This document shows positions 7,055 to 13,426 of a stretch of DNA of 14,537 nucleotides, one piece after another. The position numbers and the translations under genes were made by a program. The stretch spans positions 1 through 14,537 of the forward strand of contig DATEGF010000128.1 in the NCBI GenBank assembly GCA_035280245.1, written 5' to 3'. Source of the DNA: DASZHJ01 sp035280245 (GTDB taxonomy: Bacteria > Pseudomonadota > Alphaproteobacteria > ATCC43930 > CGMCC-115725). Within the stretch, counting starts at the first letter, position 1; the number at the start of each line of letters is the position of its first letter. A model generated the notes under the pieces. It saw only the letters and a program-made list of their open reading frames with translations. It was not told the origin of the DNA and made no database searches.

Positions 7055-7363
7055 GTGAGATATCTCTATTGGCCCGTCATCGCCATCGCGGCGATCGTGT
7101 TCGGCGATTTCGCGGTGTCGAATCTCGGCGCCGTCAGCGTGGAGCTGTGGCCGTTCGGCGAGTTCGAGAGCCAACTGTTCCTGATCGTGCTGCTGGCGCT
7201 GCTCGTGGGCTTCCTAATTGGCCTGCTCGTGGCGTGGGTGTGGAGCTGGGGCGCGCGTCGCGCGGCCTGGGCGCGCGCGCGGCGTATCGAGATCCTCGAG
7301 CGCGACCTGGCGGCGGCGGAGCAGCGGGCGAAGAGCACCGCGGTGATCGTCCCGCACGCCTGA
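7055..7363 (+). CDS. lapA: LapA-domain (DUF1049) inner-membrane protein
   Basis: LapA-type proteins are small inner-membrane proteins linked in E. coli to lipopolysaccharide assembly with LapB. From GTG 7055 the product is 102 residues: MRYLYWPVIAIAAIVFGDFAVSN with a first membrane helix at about 4-24, a second at about 39-64 (LFLIVLLALLVGFLIGLLVAWVW), then a basic cytoplasmic tail with a short coiled-coil-like stretch, IEILERDLAAAEQRAK. The FAVSN after helix 1 and the G-x2-x-G spacing in helix 2 are family marks. A TTG at 7028 would add nine residues (MARGGNLTP) without family support. Neither start has a good Shine-Dalgarno, so the start is less sure than the gene. It follows ihfB closely; no lapB is present in the window. 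Confidence 0.85.
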   Translation: MRYLYWPVIAIAAIVFGDFAVSNLGAVSVELWPFGEFESQLFLIVLLALLVGFLIGLLVAWVWSWGARRAAWARARRIEILERDLAAAEQRAKSTAVIVPHA

Positions 7364-7370
7364 TGCCCTG

Positions 7371-8336
7371 ATGCGCAATCAGCCGCCCTACACGATGCAC
7401 GTGCTGGGCTATTCGGAGGTGGTGGCAGCGCTCGACTTCGAGTCCACCATCGAGGCGCTCCGGCAGATGTTCCGGAGCGGCTGCGAGGTGCCGATCCGGC
7501 ATCACCACCCCGTGGCGGTGCCCGGCGCGCGCGATGCGACCTTGCTGCTGATGCCAGCGTGGCAAACCGGCCGACACATCGGCGTCAAGATGGTGACGCT
7601 CTTTCCCGACAACGCGGCGCAGGCGCGACCGACGTTGCAGGGCACTTACCTCTTGCTCGATGGCAAGACGGGTCGGCCTCTCGCCTCCATGGATGCGCCC
7701 GCGCTGACGGCGCGCCGCACCGCGGCTGCATCGGCGCTCGCCGCCAAATACCTGGCGCGGCCCGATGCCGAGCGGCTCCTCATGGTTGGCACCGGCGCGC
7801 TTGCCTCGCATCTGATCGAGGCGCACGCCAGCGTCCGCCCGATCAAGCAGGTGGTGGTCTGGGGCCGCAACCTCGAGAAAGCGCAGAAGCTGGCGCATCG
7901 CCTGAGCCGCCGGCACCTGACGCTCACCGCGACCGACGATCTCGCGAATGCCGTGCGCGGGGCCGATATCGTCTCCTGCGCGACGCTCGCGCGCGACCCG
8001 CTCATTCGCGGCCATTGGCTGAAGCTCGGCACGCACGTCGATCTCGTCGGCGGTTTCACGCCGGAGATGCGCGAGGCGGACGACGAGGCCGTGAAGCGTG
8101 CCCGTGTCTTCGTCGACACCCGCGAGGGCGCGCTCAAGGAGGCGGGCGATATCGTGCAGCCGATTCTCTCGGGTGTACTCCGTGAGGACGACGTCGCGGG
8201 CGACCTCTTCGACTTGACGCGCGGCAGCCGCGCCGGCCGCCGCTATTACGACCAGATCACGATGTTCAAATCCGTGGGCACCGCGCTCGAGGACCTAGCT
8301 GCCGCGCAGCTCGCCCTCGAGCGCGTCACGACCTAG
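7371..8336 (+). CDS. Ornithine cyclodeaminase/mu-crystallin family NAD(P)-dependent enzyme
   Basis: The 321-residue protein fits the ornithine cyclodeaminase/mu-crystallin family, which includes cyclodeaminases, alanine dehydrogenases and cyclic imino-acid (pyrroline/piperideine-2-carboxylate) reductases. Seen in order: Lys73 in HIGVKMVTLFPDN, LTARRTAAASALAAKYLA (112-129), the Rossmann loop VGTGALASHLIEAH (139-152), HVDLVGGFTPEMREAD (222-237), and TMFKSVGTALEDLAAA near the end. As I recall, true ornithine cyclodeaminase carries a catalytic Asp in GGDCPGK; here that position is Phe229, so a dehydrogenase or imino-acid reductase is more likely. The ATG 7371 lies seven bases after the lapA stop with no clear Shine-Dalgarno; ATG 7395 is an alternative start. 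It converges on the DoxX gene. Family is sure; substrate is unknown. Confidence 0.88.
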   Translation: MRNQPPYTMHVLGYSEVVAALDFESTIEALRQMFRSGCEVPIRHHHPVAVPGARDATLLLMPAWQTGRHIGVKMVTLFPDNAAQARPTLQGTYLLLDGKTGRPLASMDAPALTARRTAAASALAAKYLARPDAERLLMVGTGALASHLIEAHASVRPIKQVVVWGRNLEKAQKLAHRLSRRHLTLTATDDLANAVRGADIVSCATLARDPLIRGHWLKLGTHVDLVGGFTPEMREADDEAVKRARVFVDTREGALKEAGDIVQPILSGVLREDDVAGDLFDLTRGSRAGRRYYDQITMFKSVGTALEDLAAAQLALERVTT

Positions 8337-8337
8337 A

Positions 8338-8360
8338 GAGCGAGGCTCAGCGTCTCGCTC
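8338..8360. terminator. Inverted repeat spanning the stops of convergent genes (weak terminator candidate)
   Basis: GAGCGAG (8338-8344) pairs perfectly with CTCGCTC (8354-8360) around a 9-base loop. It starts two bases after the stop of the cyclodeaminase-family gene and covers the last codons and stop of the convergent DoxX gene. There is no T tract on either strand, so Rho-independent termination would be weak. Confidence 0.35.
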
Positions 8361-8745
8361 GCGTGGCGTCAACACTCCAGGGTCCAGGCCCCGCGAAGAC
8401 GAAATAGAGAAACACGAAGCAGAAGAGCGATTCCAACATGCCGCCGTTCACGATCGGAAAGAACGACGCACCCGTCAGCACGCGCCGGAGCAGATAGGCG
8501 ACCGCCATCTCGCCGGACATGATGAAGGCGGCCTCGCGGGTCCATAGCCCCACCAGCAACAGCAGACTGCCAATAGTCTCGATGGCACCCGCCAAGCCGA
8601 AGAGCGAGAATATCGCGAAATCCTTCGGCTGCGGCCCCGGCCATCCGAAATACTTCGATAGACCGGCCTGTAGGTAGAGCAACGCCACGAAAATCCGCAG
8701 GATGCTGAGCATCTGCGGGCGGTAGTTTTCCAGAGATACGAACAC
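8347..8745 (-). CDS. DoxX-family membrane protein
   Basis: This is a small four-helix inner-membrane protein of the DoxX family. From GTG 8745 it has 132 residues, the usual length. Membrane helices lie at about 12-32, 44-66, 69-90 and 101-120. The family pattern is clear: LRIFVALLYLQAGLSKYFG at the start, AGAIETIGSLLLLVGLWTREAAFIMSGEMAVAYL in the middle, and NGGMLESLFCFVFLYFVFAGPGPWSVD at the end. GTG 8745 is preferred because AAGGGGGA lies just upstream and the length fits. The frame is open farther, to TTG 8898, but that part is arginine-rich and unlike the family; ATG 8712 is a shorter option. DoxX proteins are linked to redox or thiol stress in some bacteria, but no role is shown here. 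It is divergent from pyrF. Confidence 0.85.
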   Translation of the reverse strand: MFVSLENYRPQMLSILRIFVALLYLQAGLSKYFGWPGPQPKDFAIFSLFGLAGAIETIGSLLLLVGLWTREAAFIMSGEMAVAYLLRRVLTGASFFPIVNGGMLESLFCFVFLYFVFAGPGPWSVDATRARR

Positions 8746-8764
8746 GGGTCCCCCTTCCCCAGTT

Positions 8765-8809
8765 GTTGGGAGCCCGATACCTCCATTGCGACGGGCTCTT
8801 CGCCCCAAC
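8765..8809 (-). promoter_or_regulatory. Stem-loop in the DoxX gene leader (candidate)
   Basis: Two stacked perfect stems are visible. GTTGGG (8765-8770) pairs with CCCAAC (8804-8809), and AGCCCG (8771-8776) with CGGGCT (8792-8797). A 6-base bulge lies on one side and a 15-base loop at the top. The structure ends about 20 bases before the DoxX start codon on the minus strand. A leader role is inference. Confidence 0.35.
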
Positions 8810-8929
8810 GATGAGGCGATTTGCTGCGTTCGCATGATCACTTTTTCGTGCCGAAGACACCTCCACCTGCGCGGAGGGCACCCACCGATCGACCGCAAGT
8901 GAGCGGATGATTACCTCTGGCGCACCCGT

Positions 8930-8935
8930 TATAAA
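8930..8935 (+). promoter_or_regulatory. Candidate -10 box of pyrF
   Basis: TATAAA stands out in GC-rich DNA, six bases before the pyrF ATG. A transcript starting the usual 6-7 bases after it would begin at or next to the ATG. No good -35 is seen at 16-18 bp. Confidence 0.4.
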
Positions 8936-8941
8936 AAGGTG

Positions 8942-9649
8942 ATGAGCTCGGCCAACCCGCTCCTCTGCGCGATCGACACGGCGGACCTTGGCCGTGCTCG
9001 GACGCTCGCTGCAGCGCTGGCCGGTGTTGCCGGCGGGATCAAGCTTGGGCTCGAGTTCTTTGCGGCGCATGGCCCGGCGGGCGTCCAGCAGGTGGTCGGC
9101 TCGGGAACTCCGCTGTTCCTCGACCTCAAGCTCCACGACATCCCCAACACGGTGGCGGGCGCCGTGCGCGCGGCCGCGGCACTCGAGCCGATGCTGCTGA
9201 CGCTGCACGTGGCCGGCGGGCCCGGCATGATGGAGGCGGCACGCAATGCCGCCGACCTGGTGGCGTCCCAGGGGAAGCGGCGCGTGAAGCTCCTGGGCGT
9301 CACCGTGCTGACGAGTCTCGACGACGGCGATCTCTCGGCGGTGGGCCAGCGCGGCCCCGTGGGCGAGCAGGTGCAGCGCCTCGCCGTGCTCGCGCGCGAC
9401 AGCGGCCTCGACGGCGTGGTCTGCGCGCCCCTCGAGGTGGCGGCACTCCGGGAGCTGTGCGGCCCCGATTTTCTGCTGGTGGTGCCTGGCATCCGCCCCG
9501 CCGGCAGCGCGAGCGGCGACCAGAAGCGCGTGATGGGTCCGCGCGCCGCGATCCAGGCCGGTGCCGACTATCTGGTGGTGGGCCGCCCGATCACCGAGGC
9601 CGCGCATCCGGCGGCGGCTGCGCAGGCGATCCTGGACGAGCTCCGATGA
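8942..9649 (+). CDS. pyrF: Orotidine 5'-phosphate decarboxylase
   Basis: PyrF decarboxylates OMP to UMP, the last step of de novo pyrimidine synthesis. The 235-residue protein begins MSSANPLLCAIDT. Asp12 and Lys34 (GGIKLGLEFF) are active-site residues, and the catalytic D-x-K-x-x-D motif is DLKLHD at 61-66. The phosphate-binding end GIRPAG...GDQKR and VVGRPIT are present. The ATG 8942 is preceded in frame by GTG 8939, and either could be used. AAAAAGG lies too close to the ATG to act as a normal Shine-Dalgarno, and a -10-like TATAAA sits at 8930-8935, so the mRNA may be leaderless. The stop overlaps the trpF start as ATGA. pyrF next to trpF is seen in several Alphaproteobacteria. Confidence 0.96.
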   Translation: MSSANPLLCAIDTADLGRARTLAAALAGVAGGIKLGLEFFAAHGPAGVQQVVGSGTPLFLDLKLHDIPNTVAGAVRAAAALEPMLLTLHVAGGPGMMEAARNAADLVASQGKRRVKLLGVTVLTSLDDGDLSAVGQRGPVGEQVQRLAVLARDSGLDGVVCAPLEVAALRELCGPDFLLVVPGIRPAGSASGDQKRVMGPRAAIQAGADYLVVGRPITEAAHPAAAAQAILDELR

Positions 9650-10296
9650 GCGTGCAGGCGAAGATTTGCGGCCTCTCCACCGCCGAGGCGCTGCACACCG
9701 CGATCCGTGGCGGCGCGCGCTTCGTGGGACTGGTGTTCTATCCGCCCAGCCGCCGCAACGTGACGCCGGAGCTTGCGGCGGCGCTGGCGGCCTTCGTGCC
9801 CGAGGGTATCACGCGCGTCGGCCTCTTCGTCGATCCGACCGACGATCTGCTCGCGGGCGTGCTCGACCGCGTGCCGCTGGATCTACTGCAGCTCCATGGC
9901 AGCGAGACTCCGCGGCGCGTCGCCGAGATCAAGGCGCGCTTCGGCAAGGCGGTGATGAAGGCTGTCCCGATCGCTGGGCCTGAGGATCCCGACGCCGCGC
10001 ACACCTACCTCGACGTCGTCGATTGGCTCCTCTTCGACGCGAAACCCCCGCGCGGCGATCCCAAGGCGCTGCCCGGCGGCAATGGTCTCGCCTTCGACTG
10101 GCAGCTCCTCGGCGGCCGAAGCTGGACCAAGCCCTGGATGCTCTCCGGCGGCCTCACAGCGAAAAATGTCGCCGAGGCCGTGGCGATCACCCATTCCGAC
10201 GTGGTCGATGTTTCCTCGGGCGTGGAAATCCGCCCTGGGATCAAGGACTTGGGCAAGATCAGCGAATTCCTGGCAGAGGTCGGCGCGCTGCCCTGA
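9646..10296 (+). CDS. trpF: Phosphoribosylanthranilate isomerase
   Basis: TrpF isomerises N-(5-phosphoribosyl)anthranilate to CdRP in tryptophan synthesis by an Amadori rearrangement. The protein has 216 residues as a (beta/alpha)8 barrel. Catalytic Cys8 is in KICGL, FYPPSRRNV (31-39) is the family F-x-P-x-S-x-R loop, LQLHG lies at 81-85, and the general acid Asp131 is in LLFDAKPP. The phosphate-binding motifs SGGL and VDVSSGVE come near the end. ATG 9646 overlaps the pyrF stop by 4 bp (ATGA). The open frame extends upstream inside pyrF but lacks family sequence there. A 174-bp gap with tandem repeats separates it from trpB, so trpB may have its own promoter or control. Confidence 0.97.
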   Translation: MSVQAKICGLSTAEALHTAIRGGARFVGLVFYPPSRRNVTPELAAALAAFVPEGITRVGLFVDPTDDLLAGVLDRVPLDLLQLHGSETPRRVAEIKARFGKAVMKAVPIAGPEDPDAAHTYLDVVDWLLFDAKPPRGDPKALPGGNGLAFDWQLLGGRSWTKPWMLSGGLTAKNVAEAVAITHSDVVDVSSGVEIRPGIKDLGKISEFLAEVGALP

Positions 10297-10345
10297 CCGC
10301 GGCATTTGAGCGGGCGGGCGATTGGCGTTAAAAGACCGGTCGCTT

Positions 10346-10451
10346 TATTTTCCGCCGGTTTCGAGCCGCCACACCAACCTCGAAGCCGGCGTAAGCTAGT
10401 ATTTTCCACCCGCTTCGAGCCGCCACGCCAACCCTCGAAGCCGGCTTAAGC
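10346..10451 (+). repeat. Two tandem ~51-bp repeats with hairpins upstream of trpB
   Basis: Unit 1 (10346-10396) and unit 2 (10400-10451) share TATTTTCC, TCGAGCCGCCAC, CCAAC, CTCGAAGCCGGC and TAAGC in the same order with a 54-bp period. Each unit contains an inverted repeat. In unit 1, 10354-10365 pairs with 10379-10390 over 12 bp with one G-U. In unit 2, GCTTCGAG (10412-10419) pairs with CTCGAAGC (10434-10441), plus two outer pairs. The right arms of both units are identical, so left arm 1 could pair with either. The trpB Shine-Dalgarno GGAG (10460-10463) follows 14 bases after the last stem. TTGGCG (10322-10327) with TATTTT (10346-10351) is a possible, weak promoter. A role in trpB expression is inferred. 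Confidence 0.75.
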
Positions 10452-10470
10452 CCGCCGCTGGAGCACACCG

Positions 10471-11682
10471 ATGCCCTCTCCCAACACATTCCGCGCAGGT
10501 CCCGACGAGCGCGGGCATTTCGGCATGTTCGGCGGGCGGTTCGTCGCGGAGACGCTGATGCCCCTCATCCTCGAGGTCGAGCGCGCCTACGCGGCCGCGC
10601 GGAAAGACCCGAGCTTCGCCGCTGATATCGCCTACTACAGCGAGCACTACATCGGCCGGCCGAGCCCACTCTATTTCGCCGAGCGCATGACCGCGCATCT
10701 CGGCGGCGCCAAGATCTACATGAAGCGCGAGGAGCTCAACCACACCGGCGCCCATAAGGTGAACAACACGCTGGGCCAAATCCTGCTGGCTCGGCGCATG
10801 GGCAAGCGCCGCATCATCGCGGAGACCGGCGCGGGCCAGCACGGTGTCGCCACCGCGACGGTCTGCGCGCTCTTCGATCTCCCCTGCGTCGTCTACATGG
10901 GCGTAACCGACATCGAGCGGCAGAAGCCCAATGTCTTCCGCATGAAGCTCCTGGGCGCGGAGGTTCGCCCGGTGACTTCCGGCACCGGGACCCTCAAGGA
11001 CGCCATGAACGAGGCGCTCCGCGATTGGGTCGCCAATGTCGACGACACCTTCTACATCATCGGGACGGTCGCGGGGCCGCACCCCTATCCCACGATGGTG
11101 CGCGACTTCCAGTGCGTGATCGGCGAGGAGACGCGCCGGCAGATGCAGAAGGCCGAGGGTCGGCTCCCGGACACGCTGGTCGCCTGCATTGGCGGCGGCT
11201 CCAATGCCATGGGCCTGTTCCACCCGTTCCTCGACGACCGCAGCGTGCGCATGATCGGCGTCGAGGCGGCGGGTCACGGCGTCGAGACCGGCAAGCATGC
11301 GGCGTCGCTCAACGGCGGCAAGCCCGGGGTGCTCCACGGCAACCGCACTTATCTCCTGCAGACCGACGACGGCCAGATCATCGACGCGCATTCGATCTCG
11401 GCGGGCCTTGATTATCCCGGCATCGGGCCGGAGCACGCCTGGCTGCACGATATCGGCCGCGCCGAGTATGTCGCCATCACCGATCGCGAGGCGCTCGAGG
11501 CGTTCCAGCTTTGCTCGCGCCTCGAGGGGATCATCCCCGCGCTCGAGCCCGCCCATGCGCTAGCCCACGTCGCGAAGGTGGCGCCCAGCCTGCCGAAGGA
11601 CCACCTGCTCGTGGTCAATCTCTGCGGCCGCGGCGACAAGGACATTTTCGCGGTGGCGGACGCGCTCGGGGTAAAGCTGTGA
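10471..11682 (+). CDS. trpB: Tryptophan synthase beta subunit
   Basis: TrpB condenses indole and serine to tryptophan with PLP, in an alpha2-beta2 complex with TrpA. The 403-residue protein matches the family length. PLP-binding Lys96 lies in ELNHTGAHKVNNTLGQ and catalytic Glu118 in AETGAGQHGVATA. The phosphate cup is GGGSNAMGLFHPF, the monovalent-cation/COMM region includes SAGLDYPGIGPEH, and NLCGRGDKD lies near the end. It is the canonical TrpB1 type. ATG 10471 has GGAG at 10460-10463 seven bases upstream. The stop overlaps the trpA start as GTGA. The leader carries a tandem hairpin repeat. Confidence 0.98.
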   Translation: MPSPNTFRAGPDERGHFGMFGGRFVAETLMPLILEVERAYAAARKDPSFAADIAYYSEHYIGRPSPLYFAERMTAHLGGAKIYMKREELNHTGAHKVNNTLGQILLARRMGKRRIIAETGAGQHGVATATVCALFDLPCVVYMGVTDIERQKPNVFRMKLLGAEVRPVTSGTGTLKDAMNEALRDWVANVDDTFYIIGTVAGPHPYPTMVRDFQCVIGEETRRQMQKAEGRLPDTLVACIGGGSNAMGLFHPFLDDRSVRMIGVEAAGHGVETGKHAASLNGGKPGVLHGNRTYLLQTDDGQIIDAHSISAGLDYPGIGPEHAWLHDIGRAEYVAITDREALEAFQLCSRLEGIIPALEPAHALAHVAKVAPSLPKDHLLVVNLCGRGDKDIFAVADALGVKL

Positions 11683-12530
11683 GCGAGACGCGGATCGCGC
11701 GCCGCTTCGCCGCACTCAAGTCTCAAAGTCGCGCCGGCCTCATCACCTATCTGAGCTGCGGCGATCCCGACGCCGAGACGTTCTCGCGCGTACTGGCGGG
11801 CCTACCCAAGGCGGGCGCGGATCTGATCGAGGTCGGCGTGCCCTTCTCCGATCCGATGGCCGACGGGCCCGCGATCCAGGCGGCGGGGCTGCGCGCGCTC
11901 AACGCCGGCATGACCCTGGCGAAGACGCTGGAGATCGTGGGCACGTTTCGCCGCGACAACGCCGAGACGCCCATCGTCCTGATGGGCTACTACAACCCGA
12001 TCTATCGCTACGGCGCCGAGCGCTTCTGCAAGGATGCCGTCGCCGCCGGCGTCGACGGCCTCATCACCGTGGATCTGCCGCCCGAGGAGGACGAGGAGCT
12101 CCACGCGCCCGCGCGCGCCACCGGCATCGACCTCGTGAGCCTCACGGCACCCACCAGCGACGACAAGCGCCTGCCGGTGGTGCTCCGGCGCGCCACCGGC
12201 TTCGTCTACCATGTCTCGATCGCCGGCATCACCGGCACCAAATCCGCCGATATCACCGACGTCGCGAAAGCGGTGGCGCGCATCCGCCACCACACGCCGC
12301 TTCCGGTCGCCGTCGGCTTTGGCATCAAGACCCCCGAGCAGGCGGCGGACGTCGCCCGCGTCGCCGATGCCGCCGTGGTCGGCACGGCGCTCGTGCAGCG
12401 CGTCGCGTCGTTCCTCGACGAGAAGAACCGCGCCAAGCCCGGCTTGGTCGAGGCGGTGCTCGCGGATGTGTCGGCGCTGGCTCGAGGGGTGCGCGGGTCT
12501 CGCGCGTCGTCGAAGGTCAGCGCACCGTGA
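11679..12530 (+). CDS. trpA: Tryptophan synthase alpha subunit
   Basis: TrpA cleaves indole-3-glycerol phosphate and channels indole to TrpB. From GTG 11679 it has 283 residues and begins MSETRIARRFAAL. Catalytic Glu51 and Asp62 lie in LIEVGVPFSDPMADGP. MGYYNPIYRYG, VDLPPEEDEEL, TAPTSDDKRL, FVYHVSIAGITG and VGFGIKTPEQ follow in normal order. The C-terminus has a basic, serine-rich extension (RGVRGSRASSKVSAP). The GTG overlaps the trpB stop by 4 bp, with GGGG (11668-11671) seven bases upstream. The open frame continues far upstream inside trpB but without family sequence. Overlap with trpB fits equal synthesis of the two subunits. Confidence 0.97.
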   Translation: MSETRIARRFAALKSQSRAGLITYLSCGDPDAETFSRVLAGLPKAGADLIEVGVPFSDPMADGPAIQAAGLRALNAGMTLAKTLEIVGTFRRDNAETPIVLMGYYNPIYRYGAERFCKDAVAAGVDGLITVDLPPEEDEELHAPARATGIDLVSLTAPTSDDKRLPVVLRRATGFVYHVSIAGITGTKSADITDVAKAVARIRHHTPLPVAVGFGIKTPEQAADVARVADAAVVGTALVQRVASFLDEKNRAKPGLVEAVLADVSALARGVRGSRASSKVSAP

Positions 12531-13426
12531 ACTGGCTCACCAACTTCGTCCTGCCGAAGATCCGGGCGGTGGTCGCCAAGAAGGACGTGCCGGAGAATCT
12601 CTGGCACAAGTGCCCGGGCTGCGAGCAGATGCTGTTCCATCGCGAGCTCGAGGCGAACCTGTTCGTCTGCCGCAATTGCGGACACCATCTGCGCCTTGAG
12701 GCCAAGCGGCGCCTCGGCATCCTCTTCGACGAGGGGCAGTACACGCAGATCGAGCTGCCGAAGACACCGGCCGATCCCCTGCGCTTCCGCGACCAGAAAC
12801 GCTACACCGACCGCCTCAAGGAGGCGCAGGCGCGGAATGGCGGCGGCGATGCGCTGGTGGTGGCCCACGGCAGGATCGGCGGCACGCCTGCGGTGATCGC
12901 GGTGTTCGATTTCGATTTCATGGGCGGCTCCATGGGGGTCGCGGTGGGCGAGGGCCTGCTCTCGGCCGCGCGGCTCGCGGTGCTCCAGGAGGCGCCGCTC
13001 ATCGTGGTTCCGGCCTCCGGTGGCGCGCGCATGCAGGAGGGGATTCTCTCCCTGATGCAATTGCCGCGCACCACGCTCGCCGTGCAGGAAGTGAAAGCGG
13101 CGGGGCTCCCTTACATCGTGCTCCTCACCGATCCCACCACCGGCGGTGTCAGCGCCTCCTTCGCCATGCTGGGCGACATCACGCTGGCGGAGCCCGGCGC
13201 GGTCGTGGGCTTCGCGGGCGCGCGCGTCATCGAGGAGACCATCCGCGAGAAACTCCCCGACGGATTCCAGCGCTCGGAATACCTGCTCGAGCACGGCATG
13301 GTGGACATGGTGGTGCCGCGCCGCGAGCTGCACGACACGCTGGCGCGGCTCATCGATCTGCTCTGCCGCACGACACCGCCAGCGCCTGTGGTTCCGCTCT
13401 TGCCGCGCCCGGAGGCCGCCTCCTGA
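12527..13426 (+). CDS. accD: Acetyl-CoA carboxylase carboxyltransferase subunit beta
   Basis: AccD with AccA transfers the carboxyl group from carboxybiotin to acetyl-CoA, giving malonyl-CoA for fatty-acid synthesis. The 299-residue protein has an N-terminal four-cysteine zinc ribbon, Cys29/Cys32 and Cys48/Cys51 (CPGC...CRNC). The crotonase-fold carboxyltransferase domain follows, with FDFDFMGGSMGVAVGEG, PASGGARMQEGILSLMQ, TDPTTGGVSASFAMLGD and the oxyanion region GFAGARVIEETI. The tail is proline-rich. GTG 12527 overlaps the trpA stop as GTGA, with GAAGGT (12512-12517) nine bases upstream. trpA-accD-folC is a standard alpha- and beta-proteobacterial order. Its last codons contain the GGAGG that serves folC. 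Confidence 0.98.
   Translation: MNWLTNFVLPKIRAVVAKKDVPENLWHKCPGCEQMLFHRELEANLFVCRNCGHHLRLEAKRRLGILFDEGQYTQIELPKTPADPLRFRDQKRYTDRLKEAQARNGGGDALVVAHGRIGGTPAVIAVFDFDFMGGSMGVAVGEGLLSAARLAVLQEAPLIVVPASGGARMQEGILSLMQLPRTTLAVQEVKAAGLPYIVLLTDPTTGGVSASFAMLGDITLAEPGAVVGFAGARVIEETIREKLPDGFQRSEYLLEHGMVDMVVPRRELHDTLARLIDLLCRTTPPAPVVPLLPRPEAAS

Noticed and set aside
8746..8898. N-terminal extension of the DoxX protein
   Set aside because: Arg-rich sequence unlike the family; the GTG start at 8745 gives normal DoxX length and has a purine-rich site upstream.
10346..10451. CRISPR array
   Set aside because: Only two near-identical units with a 3-bp gap and no spacers; it is a tandem duplication with hairpins.
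10297..10470. Trp leader-peptide attenuator
   Set aside because: No short frame with consecutive TGG codons and no T-tract terminator before trpB.
10396..11556. 386-codon frame antisense to trpB
   Set aside because: Shadow of trpB; low-complexity and no recognisable motif.
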